Shown here: in pieces, positions 1-9,424 of the stretch
Numbering within the stretch: the first letter of the stretch is position 1
Layout of the letters: every line of letters starts with the position of its first letter
Assembly: GCF_002975205.1 (NCBI RefSeq)
Contig: NZ_PCOC01000002.1
Coordinates: 759,001 to 823,000, forward strand
Length of the DNA: 64,000 nucleotides
Direction of reading: 5' to 3'
Origin: Ochrobactrum vermis
Lineage (GTDB): Bacteria > Pseudomonadota > Alphaproteobacteria > Rhizobiales > Rhizobiaceae
The notes under the pieces: generated by a model
What the model was told of the DNA's origin: nothing
The model's input: the letters and a program-made list of their open reading frames with translations, nothing else
Databases searched by the model: none
Position numbers and translations under genes: made by a program

Positions 1-133
1 TACCGGCAATGAAGGCAATATAACAGATGATCGTCTCCATTCGCACGACTGCCTTGTAGATGAAGACGATCAGCGCATTCGTCTCCGAGTGAACCAGCGT
101 TCCTTTGGAGTGCGCGTCTTTGGTTGTTTCCAT
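1..133 (-). CDS. Partial membrane protein, possibly TRAP small permease
   Basis: The N-terminal 44 codons of a minus-strand gene run off the left edge of the window. Translation starts at the ATG at 133, with a weak AGG-type ribosome site upstream. The visible protein is a short polar N-terminus (METTKDAHSKG) followed by a hydrophobic stretch (IICYIAFIAG) that looks like the start of a first membrane helix. Short DctQ-type TRAP small permeases begin this way, but the fragment is too small to be sure. It lies about 100 bp downstream of the aldehyde dehydrogenase on the same strand and may be co-transcribed with it. Confidence 0.4.
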   Translation of the reverse strand, partial: METTKDAHSKGTLVHSETNALIVFIYKAVVRMETIICYIAFIAG

Positions 134-231
134 GGGCTTGACCTATGCCTGCTGCGCTGCCGTATCCGATTGTCCAGCGAATATTCCGGTCATCAGCGTG
201 CGTGCTTTGAACAACGATGCTGACGGGATAC

Positions 232-1674
232 TCAGTTCATCTGGCTGACAAACTTGGTTTCGAGATAGGCTGCGGTTGCTTCGGAGCCGCCTTCCGTTCC
301 GTAACCCGAATCTTTAATTCCTCCAAACGGCACTTCAGGCAGTGCAAGGCCGTTGTGATTGATACTTAGCATGCCTGCTTCCATGTCGCGGGTCAGAGCG
401 TGAGCTGTTCTGGCGGAACTGGTGAAGGCATAGGATGCAAGGCCGAAAGGCAGGCGATTTGCTTCGCCGATAGCATCTTCGTATGATTGGAACCGGTTGA
501 TGATAGCTACGGGGCCGAAAGGTTCTTCATTCATGATCTTTGCCGAAATGGGAACATTGACCAGCACGGTTGGTTCGAAGAAGTTGCCCTTGTTGCCGAT
601 CCGCCGTCCGCCCGTCTTCACTTCTCCGCCCTGCTGTACGGCATCGGCTATCAGGTCTTCCATGGCAAGGACGCGCCGTTCATTTGCCAGCGGTCCCATC
701 TGGATTGCGTCATTGAAACCATTGCCGACGATGATGGCTTTGGCGGCCTTCACGAAGCCGTTGATGAACTGTTCCGCTACTCCTTCCTGTACAAGAAAGC
801 GCGTTGGAGAGATGCAGATCTGACCGGCGTTTCGAAACTTGGAAGCGGATGTCACGGAGATTGCCTTTTGCAGATCCGCGTCGTCAAAGATGAGGACCGG
901 CGCGTGTCCGCCCAGTTCCATCGTGACCCGTTTCATATGTAGGCCAGCAAGTGAAGCCAATTCCTTGCCTACGGGAGTAGAGCCGGTGAAGGAGATTTTG
1001 CGAATTGTCGGATGGGGAATTAGATAGGATGATATTTCCGATGCCTTGCCGTTGACAAGATTGACGACGCCAGCGGGGATTCCTGCGTCGGCGAAGGCTC
1101 GCACCAGTTCCGCCGGGGAGGCCGGGGTCTCATGCGGTGCTTTTACGATGATCGAGCAGCCGGTCGCGACCGCCGCTGAAAGCTTTCGAACAGCTTGGTT
1201 GATGGGAAAGTTCCACGGTGTAAAGGCTGCAACCGGTCCAATTGGCTGCTTGATTGCCAGTTGGGACACGTCGCTGTGGCGAGCTGGAATGACCTGGCCA
1301 TAGGTGCGCCGGGCCTCTTCGGCAAACCACTCGATGATGTCCGCTGCACTTAGAACTTCTGCTCTGGACTGTTCCAGTGGCTTGCCCTGCTCGAGCGTCA
1401 TGAGGCGGCCTATATGATCGACCCGCTCTCTCATGAGGCTGGCGGCCTTGCGCATGATTTTCGAACGTTCGAACGGAGACGTTTCCCGCCAGACACGAAA
1501 GCCGCGTTCGGCGGCAACAAGAGCTAGATCAAGATCTTCCTGGCGAGCCTGTGCAATATGGCCGACGATCTCGTTTGTTGCCGGATCGATAAGCGGCATC
1601 GTTTCGCCCTTAAGCGCGTCGCGCCATTCACCGTTGATGAAAAGTTTGATCTTCAGTTCGTTTAGCATGGGCAC
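232..1674 (-). CDS. NAD(P)-dependent aldehyde dehydrogenase
   Basis: This is a full-length 480-residue aldehyde dehydrogenase of the succinate-semialdehyde / glycolaldehyde-like group, which oxidises an aldehyde to an acid with NAD(P). Visible motifs are FTPWNFPI (cofactor and substrate pocket), FTGSTPVGKEL (nucleotide binding), catalytic Glu253 in MELGG and nucleophile Cys287 in GQICIS. The gene diverges from the class II aldolase, and its promoter region holds an inverted repeat that recurs at three other promoters nearby. It is therefore likely part of the IclR-controlled catabolic set. Substrate is unknown; an aldehyde released by the neighbouring aldolase is an attractive inference. Confidence 0.93.
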   Translation of the reverse strand: MPMLNELKIKLFINGEWRDALKGETMPLIDPATNEIVGHIAQARQEDLDLALVAAERGFRVWRETSPFERSKIMRKAASLMRERVDHIGRLMTLEQGKPLEQSRAEVLSAADIIEWFAEEARRTYGQVIPARHSDVSQLAIKQPIGPVAAFTPWNFPINQAVRKLSAAVATGCSIIVKAPHETPASPAELVRAFADAGIPAGVVNLVNGKASEISSYLIPHPTIRKISFTGSTPVGKELASLAGLHMKRVTMELGGHAPVLIFDDADLQKAISVTSASKFRNAGQICISPTRFLVQEGVAEQFINGFVKAAKAIIVGNGFNDAIQMGPLANERRVLAMEDLIADAVQQGGEVKTGGRRIGNKGNFFEPTVLVNVPISAKIMNEEPFGPVAIINRFQSYEDAIGEANRLPFGLASYAFTSSARTAHALTRDMEAGMLSINHNGLALPEVPFGGIKDSGYGTEGGSEATAAYLETKFVSQMN

Positions 1675-1739
1675 CGCTCGAATATTTTGGCTTTGAGGGT
1701 CTGCGATACTGTTGGCGATATCGCATACGGTTGCTATAT

Positions 1740-1764
1740 GTTCTGAAATATAGAACGCTATTCC
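1740..1764. promoter_or_regulatory. Predicted IclR-type operator, ALDH promoter
   Basis: The inverted repeat GTTCTGAAATATAGAAC is followed by GCTATTCC. It lies 66 bp upstream of the aldehyde dehydrogenase start. The same architecture recurs at 1882-1913, 9293-9317 and 9434-9450, all in front of genes flanking the IclR gene. Binding by that regulator is inference. Confidence 0.6.
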
Positions 1765-1881
1765 AAATATTTATTGTATAGGTAGACAACCTTTGTCAAG
1801 CTGGATTGTCGGCAAAACCTATTGTCCGGTTGCGGAGTTGTCATAATGGAATTGACAAGGAAGATATGGCGGCGATAGACT

Positions 1882-1913
1882 GGAATTCAGAACTGTATTC
1901 TATATTCTAGAAC
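1882..1913. promoter_or_regulatory. Predicted IclR-type operator, aldolase promoter
   Basis: A GGAAT half-motif is followed by ATTCTATATTCTAGAAC (1897-1913). This matches the reverse complement of the 1740 site at most positions. It lies about 140 bp upstream of the chosen aldolase start. The 1675-2055 interval otherwise holds only the two divergent promoter regions. Confidence 0.55.
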
Positions 1914-2055
1914 ACTCCCGCAATCTGCAATTCCATTCGGAATGACGATGCGTCTGGGGCAATATATGCAAGGCGCGAGAGAGATCGCGGGACGCGGTTG
2001 CAGCGCATCCAAGCAGGCACGAAACTACAATATCAAAGCAGACAGTGGGTTACGC

Positions 2056-2730
2056 ATGAGCGATGAACTGACATTACGCAATGAAATCATCGAAGGCTGC
2101 CGGAGCATGAATAGCCTCGGCATCAATAAGGGTACGTCCGGCAACATCAGCATGCGCTATGGAGACGGCTTTCTGATTTCGCCGACGGGTATTCCCTATG
2201 AGAAGCTTGCTCCGGAACATGTTGTCGCGATGCGCTGGGATGCGAGCTATGAAGGCGATGTGCTACCCTCCAGCGAATGGCGCTTTCACAGGGATATTCT
2301 AATGGCGCGCGACGACCTTAACGCGGTCGTACATACGCATTCGACCCATGCCACTGCCGTTAGTATCCTTGAACGGGATATCCCTGCGATCCACTATATG
2401 ATTGCATCGGCGGGCGGCTCAAGCATCCGATGTGCCCCTTACGAAATCTTCGGTTCGCAGGAGTTGGCCGACCGGATCATTGACGCGCTTGAAGGACGGC
2501 GTGCGTGCCTTATGGCGCATCATGGCGTTGTCGCAGCGCATGTTTCGGTTGCACGAGCGCTTTCGCTGGCTGTGACCGTAGAAGAGCTTGCCCGGCAGTA
2601 TCTTCTTTGCCTGCCATTTGGCGAGCCGCCAGTCTTGTCGGAGACACAGATTGCTGCCGTTCTGGAAAAGTTCAAGACATACGGACAGCAAAGCAACGCA
2701 GCACTAGACGGTCTTAGAGTTGCATCGTGA
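2056..2730 (+). CDS. Class II aldolase/adducin family protein
   Basis: This 224-residue protein belongs to the zinc-dependent class II aldolase family (FucA / RhaD / AraD type). These enzymes cleave or isomerise phosphorylated ketoses, usually releasing DHAP and an aldehyde. Visible motifs are GTSGNIS (phosphate site), the Glu of SSEWRFH, and metal ligands HTH and AHHG. The reading frame is open back to an ATG at 1942, but homology begins with MSDELTLRNE, so the start is placed at 2056; no strong ribosome site is seen at either. It is followed 63 bp later by the aminotransferase and diverges from the aldehyde dehydrogenase. The substrate could be a deoxysugar phosphate; specificity cannot be read from sequence. 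Confidence 0.88.
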   Translation: MSDELTLRNEIIEGCRSMNSLGINKGTSGNISMRYGDGFLISPTGIPYEKLAPEHVVAMRWDASYEGDVLPSSEWRFHRDILMARDDLNAVVHTHSTHATAVSILERDIPAIHYMIASAGGSSIRCAPYEIFGSQELADRIIDALEGRRACLMAHHGVVAAHVSVARALSLAVTVEELARQYLLCLPFGEPPVLSETQIAAVLEKFKTYGQQSNAALDGLRVAS

Positions 2731-2793
2731 CGGTGAGCCGGTCTCGTTCGACGATTATCATATTTCTATTTTTTATCTGCAAAGGTTGAAAGC

Positions 2794-4026
2794 ATGACAA
2801 TTGCTCTTGATAACGATCCGGTGGGTTTTCGACCAGCGTCCCGTATCGCTTCCGTTGGTGTCTCGAAGATACTGCAAATCGGTGCGAGGGCAGCTGCCAT
2901 GAAGCGCGATGGCCATCCGGTTATTGTGTTGGGTGCGGGTGAGCCGGATTTCGATACGCCGCAGAATATCAAGGAAGCAGCCAAGGCCGCGATCGAAGCG
3001 GGGCAGACGAAGTACACTGCGCTTGACGGGACAGTGGCTCTGAAAATGGCAATCATGGAAAAATTTCGCCGTGAGAACGGTATTGATTATTCGAATGACG
3101 AGATCACGGTGGCCACCGGTGCAAAGCAAATTCTTTTCAATGCGTTCATGGCTACACTCGATGATGGTGACGAAGTAATTATTCCTACCCCTTACTGGAC
3201 ATCTTATTCTGATATTGTTGAAATTTGCGGCGGTATTTGTGTCACGGTTCCCTGCGATACCAGGTTCGGGTTTCGCCTTCAGGCCGAGCAACTTGAAAAA
3301 GCCATTACGCCAAAAACGCGCTGGGTTCTGTTGAATTCGCCTTCGAATCCTTCTGGTGCAGCCTACAGCGCTGACGATTATCGTCCATTGATCGATGTGC
3401 TGCTGCGCAATCCGCATGTCTGGTTGATGGTTGACGATATGTACGAGCATATTGTCTATGATGACTTCAAATTTGTGACACCAGCAGCTCTGGAACCTCG
3501 CCTACACAAGCGAACGCTCACCATTAATGGGGTTTCAAAGGCTTATGCAATGACCGGCTGGCGTATCGGTTATGCTGGCGGACCGAAGGCGCTCATCAAG
3601 TCCATGGCGGTCATCCAGAGTCAGGCGACATCATGTCCTTGCTCGGTCAGTCAGGCGGCTGCGGTCGAAGCCCTGAACGGGCCGCAGGCGTTTTTGAAAG
3701 AACGTCGAGATGACTTTCAGCGCCGCCGGGATATCGTCGTCAGCGGCTTGAATGCTATTGATGGGCTTGAATGCCGTACGCCGGAAGGCGCTTTCTTCAC
3801 TTTTGCCGGATGCGGTGGCGTTTTGGGCAAGACGACGCCTAATGGACGAACGATCGTCACAGACAGCGATTTCACCGATTATCTTCTGGAGGAGGCATTC
3901 GTTGCCGTTGTTCCGGGGTCGGCATTCGGTCTGTCGCCGTTCTTTCGTATCTCCTACGCTATATCGGAGGCGGAGCTAAACGACGCGATAAACAGGATCA
4001 GCCGAGCCTGCGCCGCGTTGACATAA
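2794..4026 (+). CDS. PLP-dependent class I/II aminotransferase (AspC-like)
   Basis: This 410-residue fold-type I aminotransferase transfers an amino group between an amino acid and a 2-oxo acid. The PLP lysine is Lys249 in NGVSKAYAMTGWR. Other family marks are GAGEPDFDTP near the N-terminus, NSPSNPSG (substrate carboxylate binding), and a C-terminal Arg in FFRISYA. It follows the aldolase by 63 bp and probably shares its promoter. Aspartate aminotransferase is the usual automatic name, but context (aldolase, aldehyde dehydrogenase, importer) suggests a catabolic role on an imported amine or amino acid. Confidence 0.92.
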   Translation: MTIALDNDPVGFRPASRIASVGVSKILQIGARAAAMKRDGHPVIVLGAGEPDFDTPQNIKEAAKAAIEAGQTKYTALDGTVALKMAIMEKFRRENGIDYSNDEITVATGAKQILFNAFMATLDDGDEVIIPTPYWTSYSDIVEICGGICVTVPCDTRFGFRLQAEQLEKAITPKTRWVLLNSPSNPSGAAYSADDYRPLIDVLLRNPHVWLMVDDMYEHIVYDDFKFVTPAALEPRLHKRTLTINGVSKAYAMTGWRIGYAGGPKALIKSMAVIQSQATSCPCSVSQAAAVEALNGPQAFLKERRDDFQRRRDIVVSGLNAIDGLECRTPEGAFFTFAGCGGVLGKTTPNGRTIVTDSDFTDYLLEEAFVAVVPGSAFGLSPFFRISYAISEAELNDAINRISRACAALT

Positions 4027-4119
4027 CGATTGTTCATCAATGAGACACAAGGGCGGTTTGGCTTCAATGAAGTCGAAACCGCTCTACCTCTTGATTTTAC
4101 TGGATCTTCAAGCAGACTT

Positions 4120-4220
4120 GGAGCATTTCCGGTCTATGCTGAATCATCAGATATTTCTATCTGTTTGTTATCAAACGCATATTTCCCCGAAAACCACTTC
4201 ACGCTTTTGGGATGCGCTCC
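4120..4220. repeat. 101-bp palindromic repeat, Bru-RS-like (copy 1)
   Basis: An imperfect palindrome starting GGAGCATTTCCGG and ending GGGATGCGCTCC, with CCCCGAAAACCACTTCACGC inside. It matches copies at 16347-16447 (opposite orientation) and 54129-54229 in order and length. It resembles the Brucella Bru-RS repeats (about 103 bp). It lies between the convergent aminotransferase and IclR genes; nothing else is seen in 4027-4268. Confidence 0.75.
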
Positions 4221-4268
4221 AATCGGCCCGGTTGAGCCGCTTATGGACGAATTTTCTTGTGTAGCTGC

Positions 4269-5033
4269 TTACACATTTGGGGGAAAGCTCCGCCCTCCCA
4301 GCGCCCGTGTTATCATTCTGGAAGCTTCCATCACATGAACGGAGTATTCCTTGATCTGTTTGCGCTTCAGCCGGGTATCCGGACCGGATATTCCGATCGC
4401 ACCAACCAGCTCGCCGGAATGCCCCAGAACAGCACAGGCACAGGCAGCAATGCCTTCCCGCCATTCGCCTTGCGGAACAGACGCATATCCTTGCTGACGT
4501 ATCAGGTCTATATCCGCTTTTAACTCTTCAAGGCTCGTCTTTGAGGAAACCGTATAGGGCGTAATCAGATCTTTAAACTGTTCCAGATAGGAATCTGGCA
4601 ATTGCGCCAGCATCGATTTGCCCGTGGCGACCGTCCATGCAGGGGCTCTCGAACCAACGCTAGTATGCGCTCTGACATGATGCGCACCCTCGATCTTGTC
4701 GACATAGACGACTTCCGTTCCTTCAAGGACCGACAGGTGGATGGTTTCACCGGTAAGTTCAGAAAGCATTGCAAGCGCCGGATGCGCTACTTCAATAAAA
4801 TTCAGTCTCTTGATAACAAGACTACCGAGTTGCCAGATTTTCGTTGTCAGTTCGTAGGTACTATGCGGAGGAATCTGGCGAACATAGCCATTCCCTATGA
4901 GCGTCGCCAACAGACGATGCACATTGCTTTTGGTCAGTCCCAATTCATTGGCGAGATCGGTTATCCCGCGAGGTTTTTCACTGGCTGCCAAGGTCTCGAT
5001 CAGCCGTAGTCCCTTGATAAAGGCTTTATCCAT
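4269..5033 (-). CDS. IclR-family transcriptional regulator
   Basis: This 254-residue regulator has an N-terminal winged helix-turn-helix (about residues 5-65, with LAASEKPRGITDLANELGLTK-type IclR spacing) and a C-terminal effector domain (about 80-250). IclR proteins bind inverted repeats at promoters of catabolic operons and respond to a pathway metabolite. It is transcribed alone between the aminotransferase and the ABC operon. It is the obvious candidate to bind the four GTTCT-N7-AGAAC operators in the flanking promoters. Its own upstream region has only a weak half-site near 5138-5150 (CTATAGAATAG). Repressor or activator mode cannot be told. Confidence 0.92.
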   Translation of the reverse strand: MDKAFIKGLRLIETLAASEKPRGITDLANELGLTKSNVHRLLATLIGNGYVRQIPPHSTYELTTKIWQLGSLVIKRLNFIEVAHPALAMLSELTGETIHLSVLEGTEVVYVDKIEGAHHVRAHTSVGSRAPAWTVATGKSMLAQLPDSYLEQFKDLITPYTVSSKTSLEELKADIDLIRQQGYASVPQGEWREGIAACACAVLGHSGELVGAIGISGPDTRLKRKQIKEYSVHVMEASRMITRALGGRSFPPNV

Positions 5034-5167
5034 TGCGCGCTTGCATTAATCTCGTTTTGGGTTTCGTATCTCAATTCATCGCAGGCTTGCTGAACATGCT
5101 TTCGACGATAATGCGTTAGAGTGTATTAAAATGAAAACTATAGAATAGATTGTCCCGCAGGAAAAGC

Positions 5168-5192
5168 GCCGAGCCCAAAAAACGGGCTCGGC
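5168..5192 (-). terminator. Rho-independent terminator of the ABC operon
   Basis: Perfect 9-bp stem GCCGAGCCC / GGGCTCGGC with a 7-nt loop, just after the stop of the binding-protein gene. The following U-tract is poor, so termination strength is uncertain. Confidence 0.6.
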
Positions 5193-5201
5193 AATTATTA
5201 A

Positions 5202-6287
5202 TTATTGTGCGAGCAAAGCATTCAGTTTTTCTTGTGCATATTCTTCATTTGTTGATTTTCCGTCTGGCGATGGCGCACCCCAATAATCTGCGCTCCATTC
5301 AATGGCCTGTTTGACGTTTTCGGGATTATTGGCCCACAGCCGGCTCACTTCCGGGTCGGCGGCTTCATAGACTACCGAGGATGGCACGGGCACCGGATAG
5401 GCTGTCGACAGTTGGGCTGCGCGGTTTGCATCAAGGCGATAGGAGAGAAGCTTCAGAGCATTCTCGGGATTGGGAGCACCTTTGGGAATTGAAAAGAAGT
5501 CATAATAGACGAAGCCCTGATTCCAGGTCATGTTGATTGGGGCGCCTTCATCCTGTCTGAGTGTGATGATACGGCCCACATATGCCAGACACATGTCTGC
5601 TTCTCCATCCAGCATAAGCTGAGGTGCCTGAGCGGCCGTCGTCCACCACTTGGCCACATTGGGTTTGATCTCCGCAATTTTTTTGAGCGCCCGTTCCATA
5701 TCAATCGGATAAAGCTCGGATTTGTCGACGCCGTCGGCCATCAACGCTGCTTCAAAAACAAAGCGCGGCCATGCGGGCAGGCAGCGTTTGCCGGGAAATG
5801 CATCCACGTTCCAGAAATCAGCCCAGTTATCTGGGTGTTTTTCATCATATTTATCGGTGTTGTAGGCAAGTGTCACACCAATGACCTGCAGCGCTACGCC
5901 CTTCTGCCGCTTCAGATTGTCTGGCATCGCGGCAAGCGTTTTCTGGGCTCCATCGGAGAGCTTGCTATAATCTATATCCAGGAGGCAACAATCGCCAAGA
6001 AGTTTGGTTTCTTGATCAAAGATGAATGTTAGATCCCACTGTGCCTTTTCAGCGGCTGCCTGTGCCTTGATCTTTGGCCCGCTACGGGCATCCTGAATGG
6101 TGATGACCTTGATGCCGGTATCCTTTTCGAATGGATCATACATGATCGAACGGAGCGCTTCACCATAAGCGCCGCCCGGATCCTGCATAATGACTTCCTT
6201 GCTTTGCGCATTTGCCCCCATCACGCCGAGCAGGCTGCATGTGGACGCAATCATTGTTCCCATGAAAAGCTTTCGTACCGTTCGCAT
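5202..6287 (-). CDS. ABC transporter substrate-binding protein (PotD/F-like)
   Basis: This 361-residue periplasmic binding protein has a clear signal peptide (MRTVRKLFMGTMIAST, cleavage after AQA-like GANAQ). The mature part has the spermidine/putrescine-type extracellular binding fold. The start at 6287 is chosen over a longer frame because GGGAGGAGAC lies just upstream of it. It is the last gene of a minus-strand operon, ATPase - fused permease - binding protein. It should deliver a small organic cation or related solute to the inner-membrane permease. The true ligand is unknown; amino acid, polyamine or opine-like compounds are all possible. Confidence 0.92.
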   Translation of the reverse strand: MRTVRKLFMGTMIASTCSLLGVMGANAQSKEVIMQDPGGAYGEALRSIMYDPFEKDTGIKVITIQDARSGPKIKAQAAAEKAQWDLTFIFDQETKLLGDCCLLDIDYSKLSDGAQKTLAAMPDNLKRQKGVALQVIGVTLAYNTDKYDEKHPDNWADFWNVDAFPGKRCLPAWPRFVFEAALMADGVDKSELYPIDMERALKKIAEIKPNVAKWWTTAAQAPQLMLDGEADMCLAYVGRIITLRQDEGAPINMTWNQGFVYYDFFSIPKGAPNPENALKLLSYRLDANRAAQLSTAYPVPVPSSVVYEAADPEVSRLWANNPENVKQAIEWSADYWGAPSPDGKSTNEEYAQEKLNALLAQ

Positions 6288-6330
6288 TACCTGTCTCCTC
6301 CCTGTTTTGACATTGAATTTTGGATTGATC

Positions 6331-8124
6331 TTACGCATTTGCTTTCTTCGACCTCGTCAGAACGGGGCCGAACAGAAGTATCCCGCCCACCACCAGGACG
6401 ACTTCCAGCGTTGAGACGACGGCGAGTACCGGATTGAGCTGATAGTTTACGTCCGCCCACAGGCGCAGCGGCAGCGTCTTCAACTGGGCGCTGGAGAGAA
6501 AAAGGGACAGGACGAGTTCGTCAAAAGAGTGCAGGAAAGCAAAGAATGCTGCCGCAGCAAGGCCGGGGGCGATCGCGGGCAGCGTCACTTTCTGCAATAC
6601 CACCAGCGCTGAAGCGCCATGTATTGCCGCAGCCTGTTCCAGCCTTCTATCCACACCTTGCAGACTGGCAGCCACGATAACCACGACAAGGGGTATCCCG
6701 CCGATGGCATGGGCGGCTGCGAGCCCCAGTCTCGTGCCGATCAGGTCGAACTGAAGAAACAGGCTGTAGAGTGACAGCCCCAGCACGACCGGTGGCACGA
6801 TGATGGGACTGACCAGAAGCAGCATGACGAGCGTCTTTGCTTTGAATGTTCCTCGAACGATACCCATCGCCGCTGATGCGCCGAACAGGACGGAGATGAA
6901 TGATGAGATTGCCGCAATACTTAAAGATGCGAAGAATGCTGCCAGCCATTCGGAGTCCGAGAAGAATTTCTGATACCATCGCAACGAAAAGCCGGGCGGT
7001 GGGAATGTCAGAAAGCTTGCCTTGCTGAACGAAATGATGATGACCACAAGGATGGGCCCTATCAGGGCCAGTATCACCAGGGCTCCCAATAGCCTGACTG
7101 TCCATGTGCCGGAGCTTTCCGGCAATTTTCCAAGCAAACGTAGAAGTGGCCATCCAAAACTGTCTGCCACTATGGCTTTGAGGGATTGGCGGGCTTGCCG
7201 ATTATCACTCTGGGATGAGGAAGTGCTTTTGCCTTCGGCCAGTTTTCCTCCACCCCAGATGAAATCAAAACCCAGAAACCGTCCGGCGATCCCGACGACC
7301 AGAAGCGTAATCAGGAGTAGGACCACCGCAAGGGCCTGAAGGAAACCCTCACTGGTGAGGAAATCCGCTTGTTGTGTTATATGCATCGCGAACATCTGGT
7401 CGCCGGGGCCACCAAGCAAGGTCGGCGTGATGAAGAAACCGAGGCCGGTTACGAATACCAGCAGAAACCCAGCGCCGATGCCAGGAAAGGTAAGCGGAAG
7501 CAGGATACGCCAGAAGACTGCAATTGGTCCTGCACCGCTGGCCAGAGCCGCCCGTGTGAGATTGTTATCAATCTTGGAAACACTGGAATAGATGCTGAGA
7601 ACCATGAGGGGAAGCAGAACGGCTGTCATTCCGAGTAGAACGCTGCCGCGATTGAAGAGCAGTTGTGCGGGCTCATCGAAGATACCAAGCCACAGTGCGA
7701 GCTTGTTCAACGGACCGTTACGACCGAGCAGTACCATCCATGCATAGGTCCGGATTAGAATCGCAATGAAATACGGAAGAATGATTGCGGTCGCTATGAG
7801 CATTTTCACAATGCCGCGGCTGCGGTGAAGAAGAAGTGCAGTAGGATATCCCAACAGCAGACACATTATTGCAACGGAAACAGATATCTCCATCGTTCGA
7901 ATCAGCGATTCCCAATAGAGGGCAACGGAGAATATGCGCTCGAAATGGCTTGTCCAGTTGGGACCGCTGATGCTCAGGCGAAATAGATCGAGCAGTGGCC
8001 AAAGATAGATGAAGCTGAGAAAGATTATAGAAGGCAGCAAAAGAACTGACGGATTCTTCAGTCTTTCAAGCCATGGTCTTGTCGGCTCCATACGACTGGA
8101 AGCGTTGCCCTGGGCCATCGTCAT
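6331..8124 (-). CDS. Fused ABC transporter permease (PotB-PotC type)
   Basis: This 597-residue inner-membrane protein contains two complete binding-protein-dependent permease domains. One spans roughly residues 20-285, the second about 345-590, joined by a hydrophilic linker (AEGKSTSSSQSDNRQ region). Each half has five or six hydrophobic helices and an EAA-type cytoplasmic loop (LTRAALASGAGP in the first, RLEQAAAIHGAS in the second). Polyamine-type importers usually encode PotB and PotC separately, so this is a natural fusion. The start ATG at 8124 overlaps the ATPase stop (ATGA), showing translational coupling. Confidence 0.93.
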   Translation of the reverse strand: MTMAQGNASSRMEPTRPWLERLKNPSVLLLPSIIFLSFIYLWPLLDLFRLSISGPNWTSHFERIFSVALYWESLIRTMEISVSVAIMCLLLGYPTALLLHRSRGIVKMLIATAIILPYFIAILIRTYAWMVLLGRNGPLNKLALWLGIFDEPAQLLFNRGSVLLGMTAVLLPLMVLSIYSSVSKIDNNLTRAALASGAGPIAVFWRILLPLTFPGIGAGFLLVFVTGLGFFITPTLLGGPGDQMFAMHITQQADFLTSEGFLQALAVVLLLITLLVVGIAGRFLGFDFIWGGGKLAEGKSTSSSQSDNRQARQSLKAIVADSFGWPLLRLLGKLPESSGTWTVRLLGALVILALIGPILVVIIISFSKASFLTFPPPGFSLRWYQKFFSDSEWLAAFFASLSIAAISSFISVLFGASAAMGIVRGTFKAKTLVMLLLVSPIIVPPVVLGLSLYSLFLQFDLIGTRLGLAAAHAIGGIPLVVVIVAASLQGVDRRLEQAAAIHGASALVVLQKVTLPAIAPGLAAAAFFAFLHSFDELVLSLFLSSAQLKTLPLRLWADVNYQLNPVLAVVSTLEVVLVVGGILLFGPVLTRSKKANA

Positions 8125-9278
8125 GACAATACCCAGCAATCTTCGGCGCTCCAGCTTACGTAGAGCTGCTCACCAATTTCGGGAATTGGTCTGCGATGAC
8201 TGTCTGTACAGCGGATTACCAGCTTCTCACCACTGTCCGTTCTTGCTTCTATTCGCAGTAACTCTCCGAGAAAGAGGGCTGAAGTCACCTTGACCGGGAG
8301 TGAATTCTGGTGTTGCGTATTTGTAAAGGAAATGCGCTCTGGACGTACAAGTACAGTGACCCGTCTTGCATCAACCTGGTTGCCGCTTTCGACTTCGAAT
8401 GTGAAACCGGCCTGGCTCTTCAACAAAAGCCGTGTTCCTCGTCTTTGAAGCACTTCGACATCAATAAGATTCGATTCACCGACAAACGAAGCGACGAACC
8501 GTGTTTCGGGATGGCGATAGATTTCTGTTGGTGTGCCTATCTGAATGATCTTACCTGCATCAAGAACGGCGATACGATCACTCATCGTAAGGGCTTCGCC
8601 CTGATCGTGGGTCACGAAAAGAATGGTGCTTCCGATTGTTCGGTGCAGTTCTCGGATTTCTATCTGGATGGATTCCCGAAGACGGCGATCAAGGGCGCTC
8701 AACGGCTCATCCATCAGAACGATGCGCGGGCGCATGACAATGGCTCGTGCTATCGCCACGCGCTGTTGCTGGCCGCCGCTCATCTGGCCGGGCATCTTTG
8801 CCGCATGAGCCGCGAGTTGCATCATTTCCAGCGTTTCGGCAACGCGTCTGTCGGTCGTTGCTCGATCCAACCCGGCCATGCGCATTGGGAAAGCTACGTT
8901 CTGCGTCACCGTCATGTTTGGAAACAACGCGTAGCTTTGAAATACCATGCCGAAGCCGCGTTTATGCGGTGGTATGTGCTGTACAGGACGACCGTCGACG
9001 AGAATTTCACCTGAATCAATCTTCTGAAACCCCGCGATGACATTCAGAAGTGTGGTTTTCCCGCTGCCGCTTGGCCCGAGAAGAGTGATAAACTCACCAG
9101 GAGCGATATCAAGATTTGCATCATCGATTGCAAGGAAACCGGCGTAACTCTTGCGAACCTGAGAAATGCGAATGCTACTTCCGATGACTGTGGAGGGCAT
9201 TGAGGTGATATTTGTCCGATTCTGTCTGATGTACGTGGTGTCAGGGGACTCCTTGAGCTGTTTTGATGTAGCGGTCAT
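8121..9278 (-). CDS. ABC transporter ATP-binding protein (PotA-like)
   Basis: This 385-residue ATPase energises the importer encoded downstream. It shows Walker A GPSGSGKTT, Q-loop VFQSYALFPN, signature MSGGQQQRVAIARA, Walker B VLMDEPLSALD, switch His in THDQGEA and a C-terminal TOBE domain. The start at 9278 (MTATSKQ) is chosen because GGGAGGA lies five bases before it. An N-terminal extension of about 40 residues precedes the ABC domain. A predicted IclR-type operator begins 15 bp upstream of the start, so bound repressor would block this operon. Confidence 0.94.
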   Translation of the reverse strand: MTATSKQLKESPDTTYIRQNRTNITSMPSTVIGSSIRISQVRKSYAGFLAIDDANLDIAPGEFITLLGPSGSGKTTLLNVIAGFQKIDSGEILVDGRPVQHIPPHKRGFGMVFQSYALFPNMTVTQNVAFPMRMAGLDRATTDRRVAETLEMMQLAAHAAKMPGQMSGGQQQRVAIARAIVMRPRIVLMDEPLSALDRRLRESIQIEIRELHRTIGSTILFVTHDQGEALTMSDRIAVLDAGKIIQIGTPTEIYRHPETRFVASFVGESNLIDVEVLQRRGTRLLLKSQAGFTFEVESGNQVDARRVTVLVRPERISFTNTQHQNSLPVKVTSALFLGELLRIEARTDSGEKLVIRCTDSHRRPIPEIGEQLYVSWSAEDCWVLS

Positions 9279-9292
9279 AAATCCTCCCATTG

Positions 9293-9317
9293 GTTCTACA
9301 TAATAGAACGATATTCC
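9293..9317. promoter_or_regulatory. Predicted IclR-type operator, ABC operon
   Basis: GTTCTACATAATAGAAC followed by GATATTCC is nearly the same arrangement as at 1740-1764 (GCTATTCC tail). It lies 15 bp upstream of the ATPase start codon, in the divergent region shared with the gctA-like gene. Confidence 0.6.
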
Positions 9318-9424
9318 ATAAATAGATTATTTCGTTCACCCAGCTTGTCAAGCAGTCACAGAAAATTGCCTCTGCCGCTGGTTAGAGGATTGACAGGTCG
9401 TTACGCTGGACGTTAACTCTAATT

